Part shown: positions 26,244 to 33,416 of the stretch, in pieces
Layout: each line of letters begins with the position of its first letter
Position numbering within the stretch: position 1 is the stretch's first letter
Assembly: GCA_017520545.1 (NCBI GenBank)
Contig: JAFXFM010000017.1
Location: 1-48,197, forward strand
Length of the DNA stretch: 48,197 bases
Direction: 5' to 3'
DNA from: Alistipes sp.
GTDB lineage: Bacteria; Bacteroidota; Bacteroidia; Bacteroidales; Rikenellaceae
Program-made: the position numbers and the translations under genes
The notes under the pieces: generated by a model
What the model was told of the DNA's origin: nothing
What the model saw: the letters and a program-made list of their open reading frames with translations, nothing else
The model's database searches: none

Positions 26244-27677
26244 TTAAGCTTTGTCGGGGTCCTCGAAGAATCGTTCGTCGAAATTGACGAAATAGAGGCG
26301 TTCCGTAGCACGAGTGATAGCGGTGTAGAGCCATCGCAACATATCTTTTGTCATAGACTCGTCGCCAAACAAGCACCTATCCACAAATACCGCTTTCCAC
26401 TGTCCTCCCTGCGCCTTATGGCACGTTACCGCGTATGCAAACTTTATCTGCAAAGCGTTGAAATAGTCATTCTCGCGAATCTCCTGCAAACGCTTTATCT
26501 TGCTCTTCACATCGAGATAATCCTTCTCCACCTCGCGGAAAAGGCGTTCGCTCTCCTCGCGCGTAAGCGATGGCGACTCGGAGTGTAGTGTATCCAACAA
26601 CACCTTACACTCAATCTCCGTATCGTCGTAATCGCCAAACGACAGGGTTGCCGTAGCGAAGCGAAAACCATAGAACTCCTCCACACGACGCAGTCGCTTC
26701 AAGCGGGCAATATCGCCATTGGCAATAAAACTTATCGGACAATCTTCGAGGCGCTCTGTATAGTGGTAATTATTCTTCGCAACCATCAGTATATCACCGC
26801 TTTCCAGCTCCTCCTCCGCCATTAGATTTATGCGACGGATACCCTCATTATAGCGATTTGCGCGTTTATTCGAACGTGTAATTACAATAGTCTCTTCGCG
26901 TCCATAGCGGTCGTAACAATCTTGCAGGGCCTCCAATAGCTCCGAGCCACCGACAGCCTCGACATCGTCGTAATCGGTATCAAAATGGGGAATCTCATAT
27001 ATTCCGTTTTCGAGCATACAACGCACCAACGTTGCATTGAAGAGTATTCCCGAATCTTGCTCCTGACGTACAACCTCGTCCATCGAGCCATATACCACAT
27101 CGCCATAGGTGCGCATCTCCGACACATCGAGCGCCGGCGAGAAGTCGGCACCAACGGGAGGCAACTGTGCATTATCGCCAACCAACACCAAGCGACAATT
27201 CCTGCCGGAGCGAACATATTGCACCAAATCTTCGAGCAATGACCCGCTACCGAACTGCACTCCGTCCGAACCGGTATGAGCCGACAACATCGAAGCCTCA
27301 TCGACGATGTATATCACATCCTTATCACGATTTATATTAAGCGAAAATTTAGATTCATAGGAGGCATTTGTTCGCTCGCGATAGATGTGTTTGTGAATAG
27401 TCAGAGCCTTCTCGCCCGAGTAGTGTGAAAGCACCTTCGCAGCACGACCCGTAGGGGCGAGCAATACGCTGCGAATACCCACACTTTTCAGCGCAGCAAC
27501 TATCGCCGACACAAGAGTTGTTTTTCCCGTTCCGGCATATCCGTTCAGCACAAAAATTGTCGAAGAATCACTCTCTACAAGGTACTCAGAGAAGGCCTCT
27601 ACGATTTTTTTTTGATTATTAGTTGGTGAATACAATAATTTTGCGTAAATTTGGCTCGCAATATCGGAGATATTCAT
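26244..27677 (-). CDS. RecD-like SF1 DNA helicase / AAA ATPase
   Basis: This 477-aa enzyme is a superfamily 1B-type helicase. Walker A GYAGTGKT is at residues 46-53. LLAPTGRAAKVLS, VIYIVDEASML, LVLVGDNAQLPPVG and AYAVTCHKAQGGQW are RecD/Pif1-type motifs, the last in a UvrD_C2 domain. YTAITRATERLYFV completes motif VI. It is shorter than RecD2 and lacks its N-terminal part. Such stand-alone genes are common in Bacteroidetes; a repair or recombination role is inferred. It is divergently transcribed from the gene at 27722, with overlapping promoters. Confidence 0.9.
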   Translation of the reverse strand: MNISDIASQIYAKLLYSPTNNQKKIVEAFSEYLVESDSSTIFVLNGYAGTGKTTLVSAIVAALKSVGIRSVLLAPTGRAAKVLSHYSGEKALTIHKHIYRERTNASYESKFSLNINRDKDVIYIVDEASMLSAHTGSDGVQFGSGSLLEDLVQYVRSGRNCRLVLVGDNAQLPPVGADFSPALDVSEMRTYGDVVYGSMDEVVRQEQDSGILFNATLVRCMLENGIYEIPHFDTDYDDVEAVGGSELLEALQDCYDRYGREETIVITRSNKRANRYNEGIRRINLMAEEELESGDILMVAKNNYHYTERLEDCPISFIANGDIARLKRLRRVEEFYGFRFATATLSFGDYDDTEIECKVLLDTLHSESPSLTREESERLFREVEKDYLDVKSKIKRLQEIRENDYFNALQIKFAYAVTCHKAQGGQWKAVFVDRCLFGDESMTKDMLRWLYTAITRATERLYFVNFDERFFEDPDKA

Positions 27678-27687
27678 CGTTGTTGCT

Positions 27688-27705
27688 TAATTTTGCACAA
27701 ACTTA
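27688..27705. promoter_or_regulatory. divergent promoter pair
   Basis: TAATTTTG (27688-27695, +) serves the gene at 27722. TAAGTTTG on the minus strand (27698-27705) serves the helicase. The boxes are 2 bp apart, so the two transcripts may compete. Confidence 0.55.
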
Positions 27706-27721
27706 ACAATAAAATATCAAA

Positions 27722-28372
27722 ATGAAAAACAAAATCGTTTTAATCTCTATCGAAGTAGCTCTTGCAGCCGTAGTTTTAGGTCTTGTATACTGGCTCTTCG
27801 TGGTTATTTCAACCCCTATTAAGTTCGAGTCAGAGTTGGCCGAGCGTCAGGGTGCCGTTATCGAGCGCATTAAGGATATCCGTAATGCCGAGCGCCAGTT
27901 CAAGAGCAAGAATCAGCGTTTTACAGCAAGTTTCGACACGCTCATCAATTTCGTTCTCACCGAGAAGATGGAGGGAGAGCGCAAGTTGATCGACGAGGAC
28001 GACTCCGTAGCTATGGCACAGGCACTGAAAAAGTATGGTCGCAAGTTTAAGAATGTCGAGAAATTCACCTATTCTGTGAAGGATTCGCTCTTCAAGCACC
28101 TCACAGTAGATCAGGTGAAGGATTTGCGTTATATTCCTTACTCGAACAAGAAGGAGTTTATTCTCGAAGCTTCGATGTTGCAGACCGAGTCTAAGGTTGT
28201 TATTCCGGTTGTAGAGTGTCGTGCACCTTACAAGGCATTCCTCGACACAGTAACCTATCGCCAGCAAGTTATCAATCTCGTTGATAATTTGAAGAATAAC
28301 TTCAACAAGTATCCGGGCGTAATGTTCGGCTCAATGGAGCGTGGTAACAATGAGGCAGGAAACTGGGAGTAA
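27722..28372 (+). CDS. membrane-anchored conserved protein of unknown function
   Basis: This 216-aa protein has one N-terminal membrane segment (about residues 5-30, IVLISIEVALAAVVLGLVYWLFV). A helical stretch ERIKDIRNAERQFKSKN and a mixed extracytoplasmic domain follow. The general look is pilin-like (short cytosolic end, one long helix), but no prepilin cleavage site is evident. It overlaps the DUF3822 gene and precedes rsmD, an arrangement I recall as common in Bacteroidales. The function is unknown. Confidence 0.8.
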   Translation: MKNKIVLISIEVALAAVVLGLVYWLFVVISTPIKFESELAERQGAVIERIKDIRNAERQFKSKNQRFTASFDTLINFVLTEKMEGERKLIDEDDSVAMAQALKKYGRKFKNVEKFTYSVKDSLFKHLTVDQVKDLRYIPYSNKKEFILEASMLQTESKVVIPVVECRAPYKAFLDTVTYRQQVINLVDNLKNNFNKYPGVMFGSMERGNNEAGNWE

Positions 28373-28943
28373 TCCTATTTTGACCGACAAAAAGGTGTCC
28401 ATTCAAGTAAAATTGGGTGGACGCTCTTTTTCTGCAGAAAACATTAACATTGCCGACGATGTCGAGCAGGTGGAGTTCATCATTGACACCCCTCGCGTAA
28501 CCCTTACCCCTCGCGAAGAGGTCGCACTTGACACCGCATCGGAGCTATTGCGCATTGTCGGCAAGCCTTGCCGCAACAACGAGCAGAGCGTATGCAGCGA
28601 ACTTCGGGCCGACATCGTTGCCATTATGGCAATAGATAGCAACGCCTTAACTGCAATCATAAGCAAGTGTGGTAGCCGTGCAACTTTTATCTCGCCACTC
28701 TTGGATATGCGCCATAGCGAGGAGACGTGCCTTACAATCGACGCAACCGATAAAGTGTGCTATATGCGACTCTTCGACAACGGTTTGCAACGTGCCGAAG
28801 CATTCGAAGCCACAACTCCCGAGGACATCTTGTGCGCTGCTGCCGAGTGGACGGGTAGCGGCAAAACACCTATATATATAAAGGGGGACAAATCAATAGC
28901 AAAGTTTCTGCGTAAATACTTCAAACGAGTGATATGCGAATAA
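28350..28943 (+). CDS. DUF3822 family protein
   Basis: This protein of about 197 aa has EEVALDTASELLRIVG, VGKPCRNNEQS and WTGSGKTPIYIKGD, typical of the DUF3822 family, predicted to have an actin-like ATPase fold. No biochemical role is known. The start is ATG 28350 with GGAG 11-14 nt upstream; a GTG at 28341 is the alternative. It overlaps the preceding gene by 23 nt and the rsmD start by 10 nt, so all three are one transcript with coupled translation. Confidence 0.8.
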   Translation: MRQETGSNPILTDKKVSIQVKLGGRSFSAENINIADDVEQVEFIIDTPRVTLTPREEVALDTASELLRIVGKPCRNNEQSVCSELRADIVAIMAIDSNALTAIISKCGSRATFISPLLDMRHSEETCLTIDATDKVCYMRLFDNGLQRAEAFEATTPEDILCAAAEWTGSGKTPIYIKGDKSIAKFLRKYFKRVICE

Positions 28944-29467
28944 TTAGCGGCAAATACAAGGGTAGAGCGATAAATCCGCCTCGCAACCTCCGCGCGAGAC
29001 CGACAACCGATTTTGCCAAGGAGAACTTGTTCAATGTGCTGAACAACCTCGTCGATTTCGAGGAGTGCGACATTTTGGACCTCTTTGCCGGCACGGGCTC
29101 GGTGAGCTATGAGTTTGCTTCGCGTGGCGCTCGCAGTGTAACCTCGGTCGAAATAAACGCCGTACACCACGCCTTCATCCGCCGTACCGCCAAAGAACTC
29201 GGCGCAGATAATATGTTTGTCGTCAAGGCAAATGCCTTTCTCTACCTACGCAGTTGCCCCAAGCAGTTCGACATCGTATTCTCGGACGCGCCATACGACT
29301 TGGAGGGGTTGGAGGAGATTGTTCCGCTTGTTTTAGAGAGCAATATACTGCGCGAGGAGGGAATTTTTATTTTCGAGCACTCCGATAAGTACGACTTCTC
29401 CGAACACCCAAATTTTTGGCAGCTAAGGAGTTACGGAAGTGTTCAATTTTCGTTCTTCAAAAAGTAA
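28934..29467 (+). CDS. rsmD: 16S rRNA (guanine-966-N2)-methyltransferase
   Basis: RsmD methylates G966 of 16S rRNA in the assembling 30S subunit. N-terminal MRIISGKYKGR and RPTTDFAKENLFNVL are diagnostic. The SAM motif is LDLFAGTGSVSYE, at about residues 48-60. The catalytic motif, usually Asp-Pro-Pro-Tyr, reads Asp118-Ala119-Pro120-Tyr121 here, an unusual replacement of the first proline. The length of 177 aa is normal. The start overlaps the DUF3822 gene. Confidence 0.94.
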   Translation: MRIISGKYKGRAINPPRNLRARPTTDFAKENLFNVLNNLVDFEECDILDLFAGTGSVSYEFASRGARSVTSVEINAVHHAFIRRTAKELGADNMFVVKANAFLYLRSCPKQFDIVFSDAPYDLEGLEEIVPLVLESNILREEGIFIFEHSDKYDFSEHPNFWQLRSYGSVQFSFFKK

Positions 29468-29520
29468 CATTTTTTAGCAAAAAAAGTTGCTAAAAATTTT
29501 GCAGAACAAATAATTTGCTC

Positions 29521-29528
29521 TATATTTG
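29521..29528 (+). promoter_or_regulatory. promoter of tRNA-Asp
   Basis: The -7 box TATATTTG is preceded by a TTTTGC about 21 bp upstream. The 19 bases CTATATTTGCACTCGCAAT are identical upstream of tRNA-Arg at 32818. Confidence 0.8.
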
Positions 29529-29545
29529 CACTCGCAATCAGCAAT

Positions 29546-29622
29546 GGTGCGTTAGTTCAGCTGGTTAGAATACGTGCCTGTCACGCACGGGGTCAGGGGT
29601 TCGAGTCCCCTACGCACCGCCA
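29546..29622 (+). tRNA. tRNA-Asp (GTC)
   Basis: The 7-bp acceptor GGTGCGT/ACGCACC, D-arm GTTCAGCTGGTTAGAA, anticodon loop CTGTCAC with anticodon GTC and T-arm GGGGTTCGAGTCCCC are all intact. The CCA end is encoded (29620-29622). The 3' 27 nt recur 249 bp downstream. Confidence 0.97.
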
Positions 29623-29635
29623 AAATCGGATAGCA

Positions 29636-29662
29636 AGCGACTGAGTTTTCAGTCGCTTTTTT
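29636..29662 (+). terminator. terminator of tRNA-Asp
   Basis: AGCGACTGA and TCAGTCGCT form a 9-bp perfect stem with a 4-nt loop, followed by a T-run. Confidence 0.92.
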
Positions 29663-29780
29663 GTTTATGTATATAGTTCGCTATGTAAATAAATTTACAG
29701 CGCCCTATACACATAAACAGCAAACAGGCGTTTGCACGCTATCCTACTACGTTGGGCACTGCTCACAAGTTAAAGGGGTT

Positions 29781-29835
29781 GCGAGGATATTTATATCTAC
29801 TGCTCGCCTACGGCTACGCTATGTGGTATCCTCGC
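29781..29835. other. inverted repeat inside the duplicated-tRNA interval
   Basis: GCGAGGATA (29781-29789) and TATCCTCGC (29827-29835) are a perfect 9-bp inverted pair. They enclose CGCCTACGGCTACGC. The surrounding 29663-29847 holds no credible gene. Confidence 0.6.
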
Positions 29836-29847
29836 TTCGGCTATGCC

Positions 29848-29874
29848 GTTCGAGTCCCCTACGCACCGCCAAAA
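29848..29874 (+). pseudogene. tRNA-Asp 3'-end fragment (duplicate)
   Basis: These 27 nt are identical to 29599-29625: the T-loop, T-stem 3' side, acceptor 3' side, CCA and AAA. The 5' two thirds of the tRNA are missing. It could be a remnant of a second tRNA gene or an integration (att) scar. It cannot make a tRNA. Confidence 0.85.
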
Positions 29875-29917
29875 GACGACTTGAAAAGGTCGTCTTTTTT
29901 TGTGCGTAGGGAACTCG
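29851..29917 (+). terminator. long tRNA-derived hairpin with inner terminator
   Basis: The fragment 29851-29866 pairs with 29902-29917 at 15 of 16 positions. Inside it AAAAGACGAC (29871-29880) pairs with GTCGTCTTTT (29889-29898), followed by a T-run. The inner stem alone is a good intrinsic terminator. Confidence 0.8.
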
Positions 29918-30299
29918 GTCAGTCGGGGGCGGTGTGGCATACTTATCTACGAGATGTGCGATAGTAGTTGTTGCTACGCAACTGCGATAACAGATTAAAA
30001 AACGATAGTTCAAATGGATTTGATTACCGCTTTTTAATCTGTCCTCTAAACATTCAGTTTAACTCCTATCGTATATCTCTGCGGTCTGCGCAAACCTGCG
30101 GCGACCGTTCGAATCCAAAGTAAGTAGAAAAAAACAAATCGTCATTGCGAGGAGCAAAGCGACGTGGCAATCTTCTTTTTTATGCTTAAAGTCGGGGGCG
30201 GCGCGGCAGAGTCGTCTGCGCGTTATGATATCGGAGTTGTTTTATCATCATTTTGCAAAATTTTCACGAGGAGGAAGTTGTAATTGGCTAAAATTAATA
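29918..30299. other. gene-free region with nested repeats
   Basis: An 18-nt near-direct repeat (GTCGGGGGCGGYGYGGCA) lies at 29922-29939 and 30191-30208. Between them CAGATTAAAAA (29991-30001) pairs perfectly with TTTTTAATCTG (30031-30041). A dispersed CGTCATTGCGAGGAGC element runs from 30140 to 30174. No protein gene is supported. Confidence 0.6.
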
Positions 30300-30307
30300 T
30301 AACTTTG
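30300..30307 (+). promoter_or_regulatory. -7 box of the YD-repeat gene
   Basis: TAACTTTG, 23 nt before ATG 30331. It rules out the GTG at 30307 as start. Confidence 0.6.
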
Positions 30308-30330
30308 TGAAAACAAAATCAAAAAAAACT

Positions 30331-31263
30331 ATGAAGAAAACTATTCTATTTGCACTATTGCTGTCGCTACTGACAGTTAATGCGTATGCGCAAAAGGCCA
30401 AAGCACCAGAAAGACAAAATTGGTATGGAACCCCTCTCTATGGCAATGTGGAGAGCGTAACAATTACCGAATACAAATCTAAAGAGTCATCTGGCGAAGT
30501 CGTTAAAGATATTATAAGCAAAAAAGAGTTTTATAAATTTAACCAACACGGCGATGTGATTGAAGAGGCTGAATACAACGGCGACGGATCACTGAATAAG
30601 AGGATAGAGTACAAATATAACTCGAAAAGAGATGTAATTGAAGAGGCTAAATACAACGGCAACGGTTCACTGGATGGAAAGGATCTTTACAAATACAAAT
30701 ACGACTCACGAGGTCATATGATTGAGAAGGCTAATTACAACGGCGATGGCTCACTGGTGTATAAAATTGTTTTCAAATACGACTCGCGAGGCTATGAGAT
30801 TGGGAATACTTATTACAACCACAACGGCTTGCCGGATCACAAATGGCTTTACAGATACAATTCGCAAGGTAAAAAGATTCAGGTGGCTAATTACCGCGGT
30901 GGCGTGTTGGAAGAAAAATATATTTACAGATACAACTCGCAAGGCAATATGATTGAAGAGATTTGGTACAACGGAGACAGCTCGCTGCGCGGTAAGAATC
31001 TTTACAAATACGACTCGAAAGGCAATATGATTGAGGTGGCTGAATACGATTTCATTTACAGCCCGTTGTGTCAAAAAACAAAGTACAAATACGACTCGAA
31101 AGGTCATATGATTGAGAGGGTTGATTACAAAGAGGACGGCTCACTGGATGGAAAGTTTCTTTTAAAATACGACTCGCGAGGAAATATGATTGAGCGTAGT
31201 ATTTACTGGAGTTACCGGAGAGAGGAGATAACAATAGAAGTACAAGAGATTGTCTATCGCTAA
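30331..31263 (+). CDS. secreted YD-type repeat protein
   Basis: This 310-aa protein has signal peptide MKKTILFALLLSLLTVNAYAQ. After an N-terminal stretch there are nine tandem repeats of about 25-27 aa from about residue 70 to the end. Their consensus is YDSRGNMIEExxYNGDGSL, then a Lys and aromatic-rich strand, resembling RHS/YD repeats. The last repeats lose the GDGSL part. There is no RHS core or toxin domain, so this is a small stand-alone repeat protein, probably on the surface or in the periplasm. The repeats are also visible in the DNA, making the number prone to change. The function is unknown. Confidence 0.8.
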   Translation: MKKTILFALLLSLLTVNAYAQKAKAPERQNWYGTPLYGNVESVTITEYKSKESSGEVVKDIISKKEFYKFNQHGDVIEEAEYNGDGSLNKRIEYKYNSKRDVIEEAKYNGNGSLDGKDLYKYKYDSRGHMIEKANYNGDGSLVYKIVFKYDSRGYEIGNTYYNHNGLPDHKWLYRYNSQGKKIQVANYRGGVLEEKYIYRYNSQGNMIEEIWYNGDSSLRGKNLYKYDSKGNMIEVAEYDFIYSPLCQKTKYKYDSKGHMIERVDYKEDGSLDGKFLLKYDSRGNMIERSIYWSYRREEITIEVQEIVYR

Positions 31264-31308
31264 TAGAGTTCTACAAGAGAGACAACTGCTACATAAATAT
31301 AATTGTTC

Positions 31309-31582
31309 TCGGCGCAACCACAAGTATCGAAAACGATACCCGGCACAAAAGGGAGAGCCGCCACCCAAAAGGAAAAGCCTCCTCGCCCTCGCGGGTATCG
31401 AAAACGATACCCGGCAGTAGGGAGTGAAGGGAATTTAGGGAGATTAGAGAGAATAGCATTTCGCTAAACTCACTAAACTCCCTAATTTCACTAAAAGCCA
31501 ATGGCTACCGCTGCGGTTAAGCCGAGAGCAGAGGCTGCTTGCAGACTTTGCCGAAGCGGAGCAGTGAAGACCGGAGGTCAAT
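31309..31582. repeat. mosaic of dispersed repeats
   Basis: GTATCGAAAACGATAC hairpins with CCCGGCA occur at 31324 and 31395. CTCCCTAAATT words and an AAAAGCCAATGGCT piece follow. The block 31507-31582 (GCAGAGGCTGCTTGCAGAC, GAAGACC) matches 18731-18806. A small ATATTTG near 31612 may be part of the next gene's promoter. Confidence 0.75.
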
Positions 31583-31650
31583 GGCTTATAGCCAAACCTA
31601 TAATTGCACGATATTTGCCTCAATGCAGTAGGGAATAAAAACTACTGCTT

Positions 31651-32214
31651 ATGAAACGCAAAATTTTAATTACCGCATCTATTATCTTCGCCGTGGCGAT
31701 ATGTGTGATTGGTTACACACAAGCAACCACAAAAACCTCTGCCGAGCGAGCGCAGCAGCGCGAGCAACGGCACATCGAGCGCGAGAAGCGTCGTGCCCAA
31801 CGGCAAGCCGAGTACGAGAAGTATATCGACTCTATAATCCTCGCACGCAACTACGAATTTACGCCACAATCGATGACGCAACAACCTGCCGGGCAGATGC
31901 GACTGCTCAATAACCCCAATTTCGGCTTACAGGTGTGGGGTAGAGAGGTTGATATCTTCTTACCCTACATCAAAGGTGTAACACCTCCATACTATACGGT
32001 AATGTTCAACTACACGATGCCTTCGGTGAACAAGTATGTTACCGAGCAGACACGAGAGGGGTGGCTCGTAACATTCTCCTCGTCGCTATTTTCGGGCTCA
32101 GACTACGACTTCTCGCTCGAAATCTACACCTCGTCGGGTAGCGCAACGCTCACCATTTCGTCGCCGTGGTATCCCGATGTTCAATATATTGGCGGAATTT
32201 CAGGTCTCAACTAA
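31651..32214 (+). CDS. DUF4251-type exported protein (first copy)
   Basis: This 187-aa protein has an N-terminal hydrophobic signal (MKRKILITASIIFAVAICVIGYTQA) and an Arg/Glu-rich helix (residues of about 32-58). A beta-rich domain follows, with IILARNYEFTPQSM, VDIFLPYIKG and GSATLTISSPWYPDVQYIG. This is the DUF4251 pattern of Bacteroidales periplasmic or outer-membrane proteins of unknown function. It is 2 nt ahead of a paralogue, so a tandem duplication is likely. Confidence 0.8.
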   Translation: MKRKILITASIIFAVAICVIGYTQATTKTSAERAQQREQRHIEREKRRAQRQAEYEKYIDSIILARNYEFTPQSMTQQPAGQMRLLNNPNFGLQVWGREVDIFLPYIKGVTPPYYTVMFNYTMPSVNKYVTEQTREGWLVTFSSSLFSGSDYDFSLEIYTSSGSATLTISSPWYPDVQYIGGISGLN

Positions 32215-32216
32215 TT

Positions 32217-32759
32217 ATGACGCGCATATATATCCTTGCGGCGATGCTCCTACTCAGCATCTCCGCACGTGCAGGGGTCAGCGAAACAGACCACCAAAAC
32301 TCCATATCGAAGGCAAAATCCGAGCGTGAGGCGCGCAGGGAGGCGTATTCGGCAGAGATTGACAACATCATTCATTCTCGCAACTACATCTTCCGCCCGA
32401 TTACGATGCAGAATATCGTTACGGGCAATACACGCTCGGTATTTGCCTACTACCTATTTATGGGTGTAACGGGAGATAAGCTTGTCCTGCATCTGCCCGT
32501 TGAGTTCACATCCTATCTTATCGATACGGTAAATCTCGACTCCTATATCGAGGGTTACACCGCCGATATGGCAGATAACAATTGGCGCATCACTTTTTCG
32601 TTTATGAATGGCTCGGAACGATGGTTTGCCGAGATTTTTCTATCCAGCATCACAGGCCAGACTCGCTTGGCTATCGTTACGCCACAAGGTGTAATGCGAT
32701 ACCTCGGCACAATCGAGAGCGGAGCAACCGTTACGAAGAAAAAACGCAAAAACAGATGA
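32217..32759 (+). CDS. DUF4251-type exported protein (second copy)
   Basis: This 180-aa paralogue of the preceding protein has signal peptide MTRIYILAAMLLLSISARA. Shared positions include an R/E-rich helix, IIHSRNYIFRPITM, LVLHLPVEF, and a C-terminal GQTRLAIVTPQGVMRYLGTI. The tail KKKRKNR is basic. ATG 32217 follows the first gene's stop by 2 nt; an upstream frame extension overlaps that gene and is not needed. Confidence 0.8.
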   Translation: MTRIYILAAMLLLSISARAGVSETDHQNSISKAKSEREARREAYSAEIDNIIHSRNYIFRPITMQNIVTGNTRSVFAYYLFMGVTGDKLVLHLPVEFTSYLIDTVNLDSYIEGYTADMADNNWRITFSFMNGSERWFAEIFLSSITGQTRLAIVTPQGVMRYLGTIESGATVTKKKRKNR

Positions 32760-32817
32760 TTTTCTAAAAATTATTAAAAATTTTTCGTAAAATACTTGCA
32801 CAACTAAAAAAAAGCCG

Positions 32818-32836
32818 CTATATTTGCACTCGCAAT
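32818..32836 (+). promoter_or_regulatory. promoter of tRNA-Arg
   Basis: CTATATTTGCACTCGCAAT, identical to the tRNA-Asp promoter region, ends 2 nt before the tRNA. A TTGC in the -33 position lies about 22 bp upstream of the -7 box. Confidence 0.8.
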
Positions 32837-32838
32837 TC

Positions 32839-32912
32839 GGCTCCGTAGCTCAACTGAATAGAGTACTTGACTACGGATCAAGCGGTTCCAGGTTTGAATC
32901 CTGGCGGAGTCA
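32839..32912 (+). tRNA. tRNA-Arg (ACG)
   Basis: Acceptor GGCTCCG/CGGAGTC (one G-U pair), anticodon stem CTTGA/TCAAG with loop CTACGGA and anticodon ACG, T-arm CCAGGTTTGAATCCTGG. The CCA end is not encoded (CAA follows the discriminator A), unlike tRNA-Asp. Confidence 0.95.
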
Positions 32913-32917
32913 CAAAG

Positions 32918-32948
32918 CGGCAGTCCATTCGGGCTGCCGTTATTGTTT
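32918..32948 (+). terminator. terminator of tRNA-Arg
   Basis: CGGCAGTCC and GGGCTGCCG pair over 9 bp (one G-U) with loop ATTC, followed by TTATTGTTTT. Confidence 0.85.
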
Positions 32949-32971
32949 TAACTCGCTCCCAAACAGGAGAT

Positions 32972-33007
32972 AAAAAAAGCGAGAAACATCAGGCTTCTCG
33001 CTTTTTT
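32972..33007. terminator. bidirectional terminator
   Basis: AAAAAAGCGAGAA and TTCTCGCTTTTTT form a 13-bp stem with A and T tracts on both sides. It lies between tRNA-Arg and the end of the minus-strand gene at 33024. Confidence 0.88.
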
Positions 33008-33023
33008 ATTATCGCTACTTCTT

Positions 33024-33410
33024 TTATAGATATCCATCAGAGAGGCCTGTATCCAGCTCAATGGTAAGGCTCTCTATTTCGACAAAGACATATATGTGGC
33101 ACGGTTTGCCTTCATACTCGCCAACGCCCTCGTACATATATTTCATTCCTCCGGGAACCTTCGAGGCTGCCTCATAGCCATATTTTTCTGCCTCGGTATA
33201 TGAACGGGCAGAAACCAAGAACTCCTTATTGTACAACTCCCCGAGTATCTCTCCGTACATTTTGCTTTCGATGTTTTGTTGCTCGTAGCACCTCCTAACA
33301 TAGCGCAATGATGCCGATATATTCCAATTCGTATATTTTTGCGCTGATAGGGTAGGCAACTCCACAAACGAAATCATCAGGAGCGACAGCAGGGCGACAA
33401 CTCTTCTCAT
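33024..33410 (-). CDS. small exported protein of unknown function
   Basis: This 128-aa protein has signal peptide MRRVVALLSLLMISFVELPTLSAQ. The mature part has one helix-rich region (SLRYVRRCYEQQNIESKMYGEIL) and a beta-like C-terminus (KPCHIYVFVEIES). No named family is recognised. It starts 6 nt after the methyltransferase gene ends, so it is probably co-transcribed. Confidence 0.7.
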   Translation of the reverse strand: MRRVVALLSLLMISFVELPTLSAQKYTNWNISASLRYVRRCYEQQNIESKMYGEILGELYNKEFLVSARSYTEAEKYGYEAASKVPGGMKYMYEGVGEYEGKPCHIYVFVEIESLTIELDTGLSDGYL

Positions 33411-33416
33411 AACTCA

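Noticed and set aside
26230-26376. Longer N-terminus for the CWC mini-protein
   Set aside because: It is antisense-free overlap with helicase codons; ATG 26229 gives the normal CWC start.
24080-27677. A defence system made of helicase, CWC protein and UGSC-like protein
   Set aside because: The UGSC-like protein is exported, and the helicase is a common stand-alone Bacteroidetes gene; no effector or nuclease domain is seen.
29661-29964. Short reading frames between the tRNA-Asp copies
   Set aside because: They run through inverted repeats and the tRNA fragment, with no start signal or family resemblance.
30090-30120. Another tRNA around GTTCGAATCC
   Set aside because: Only a T-loop-like decamer is present; no pairing T-stem, acceptor or anticodon arm can be drawn.
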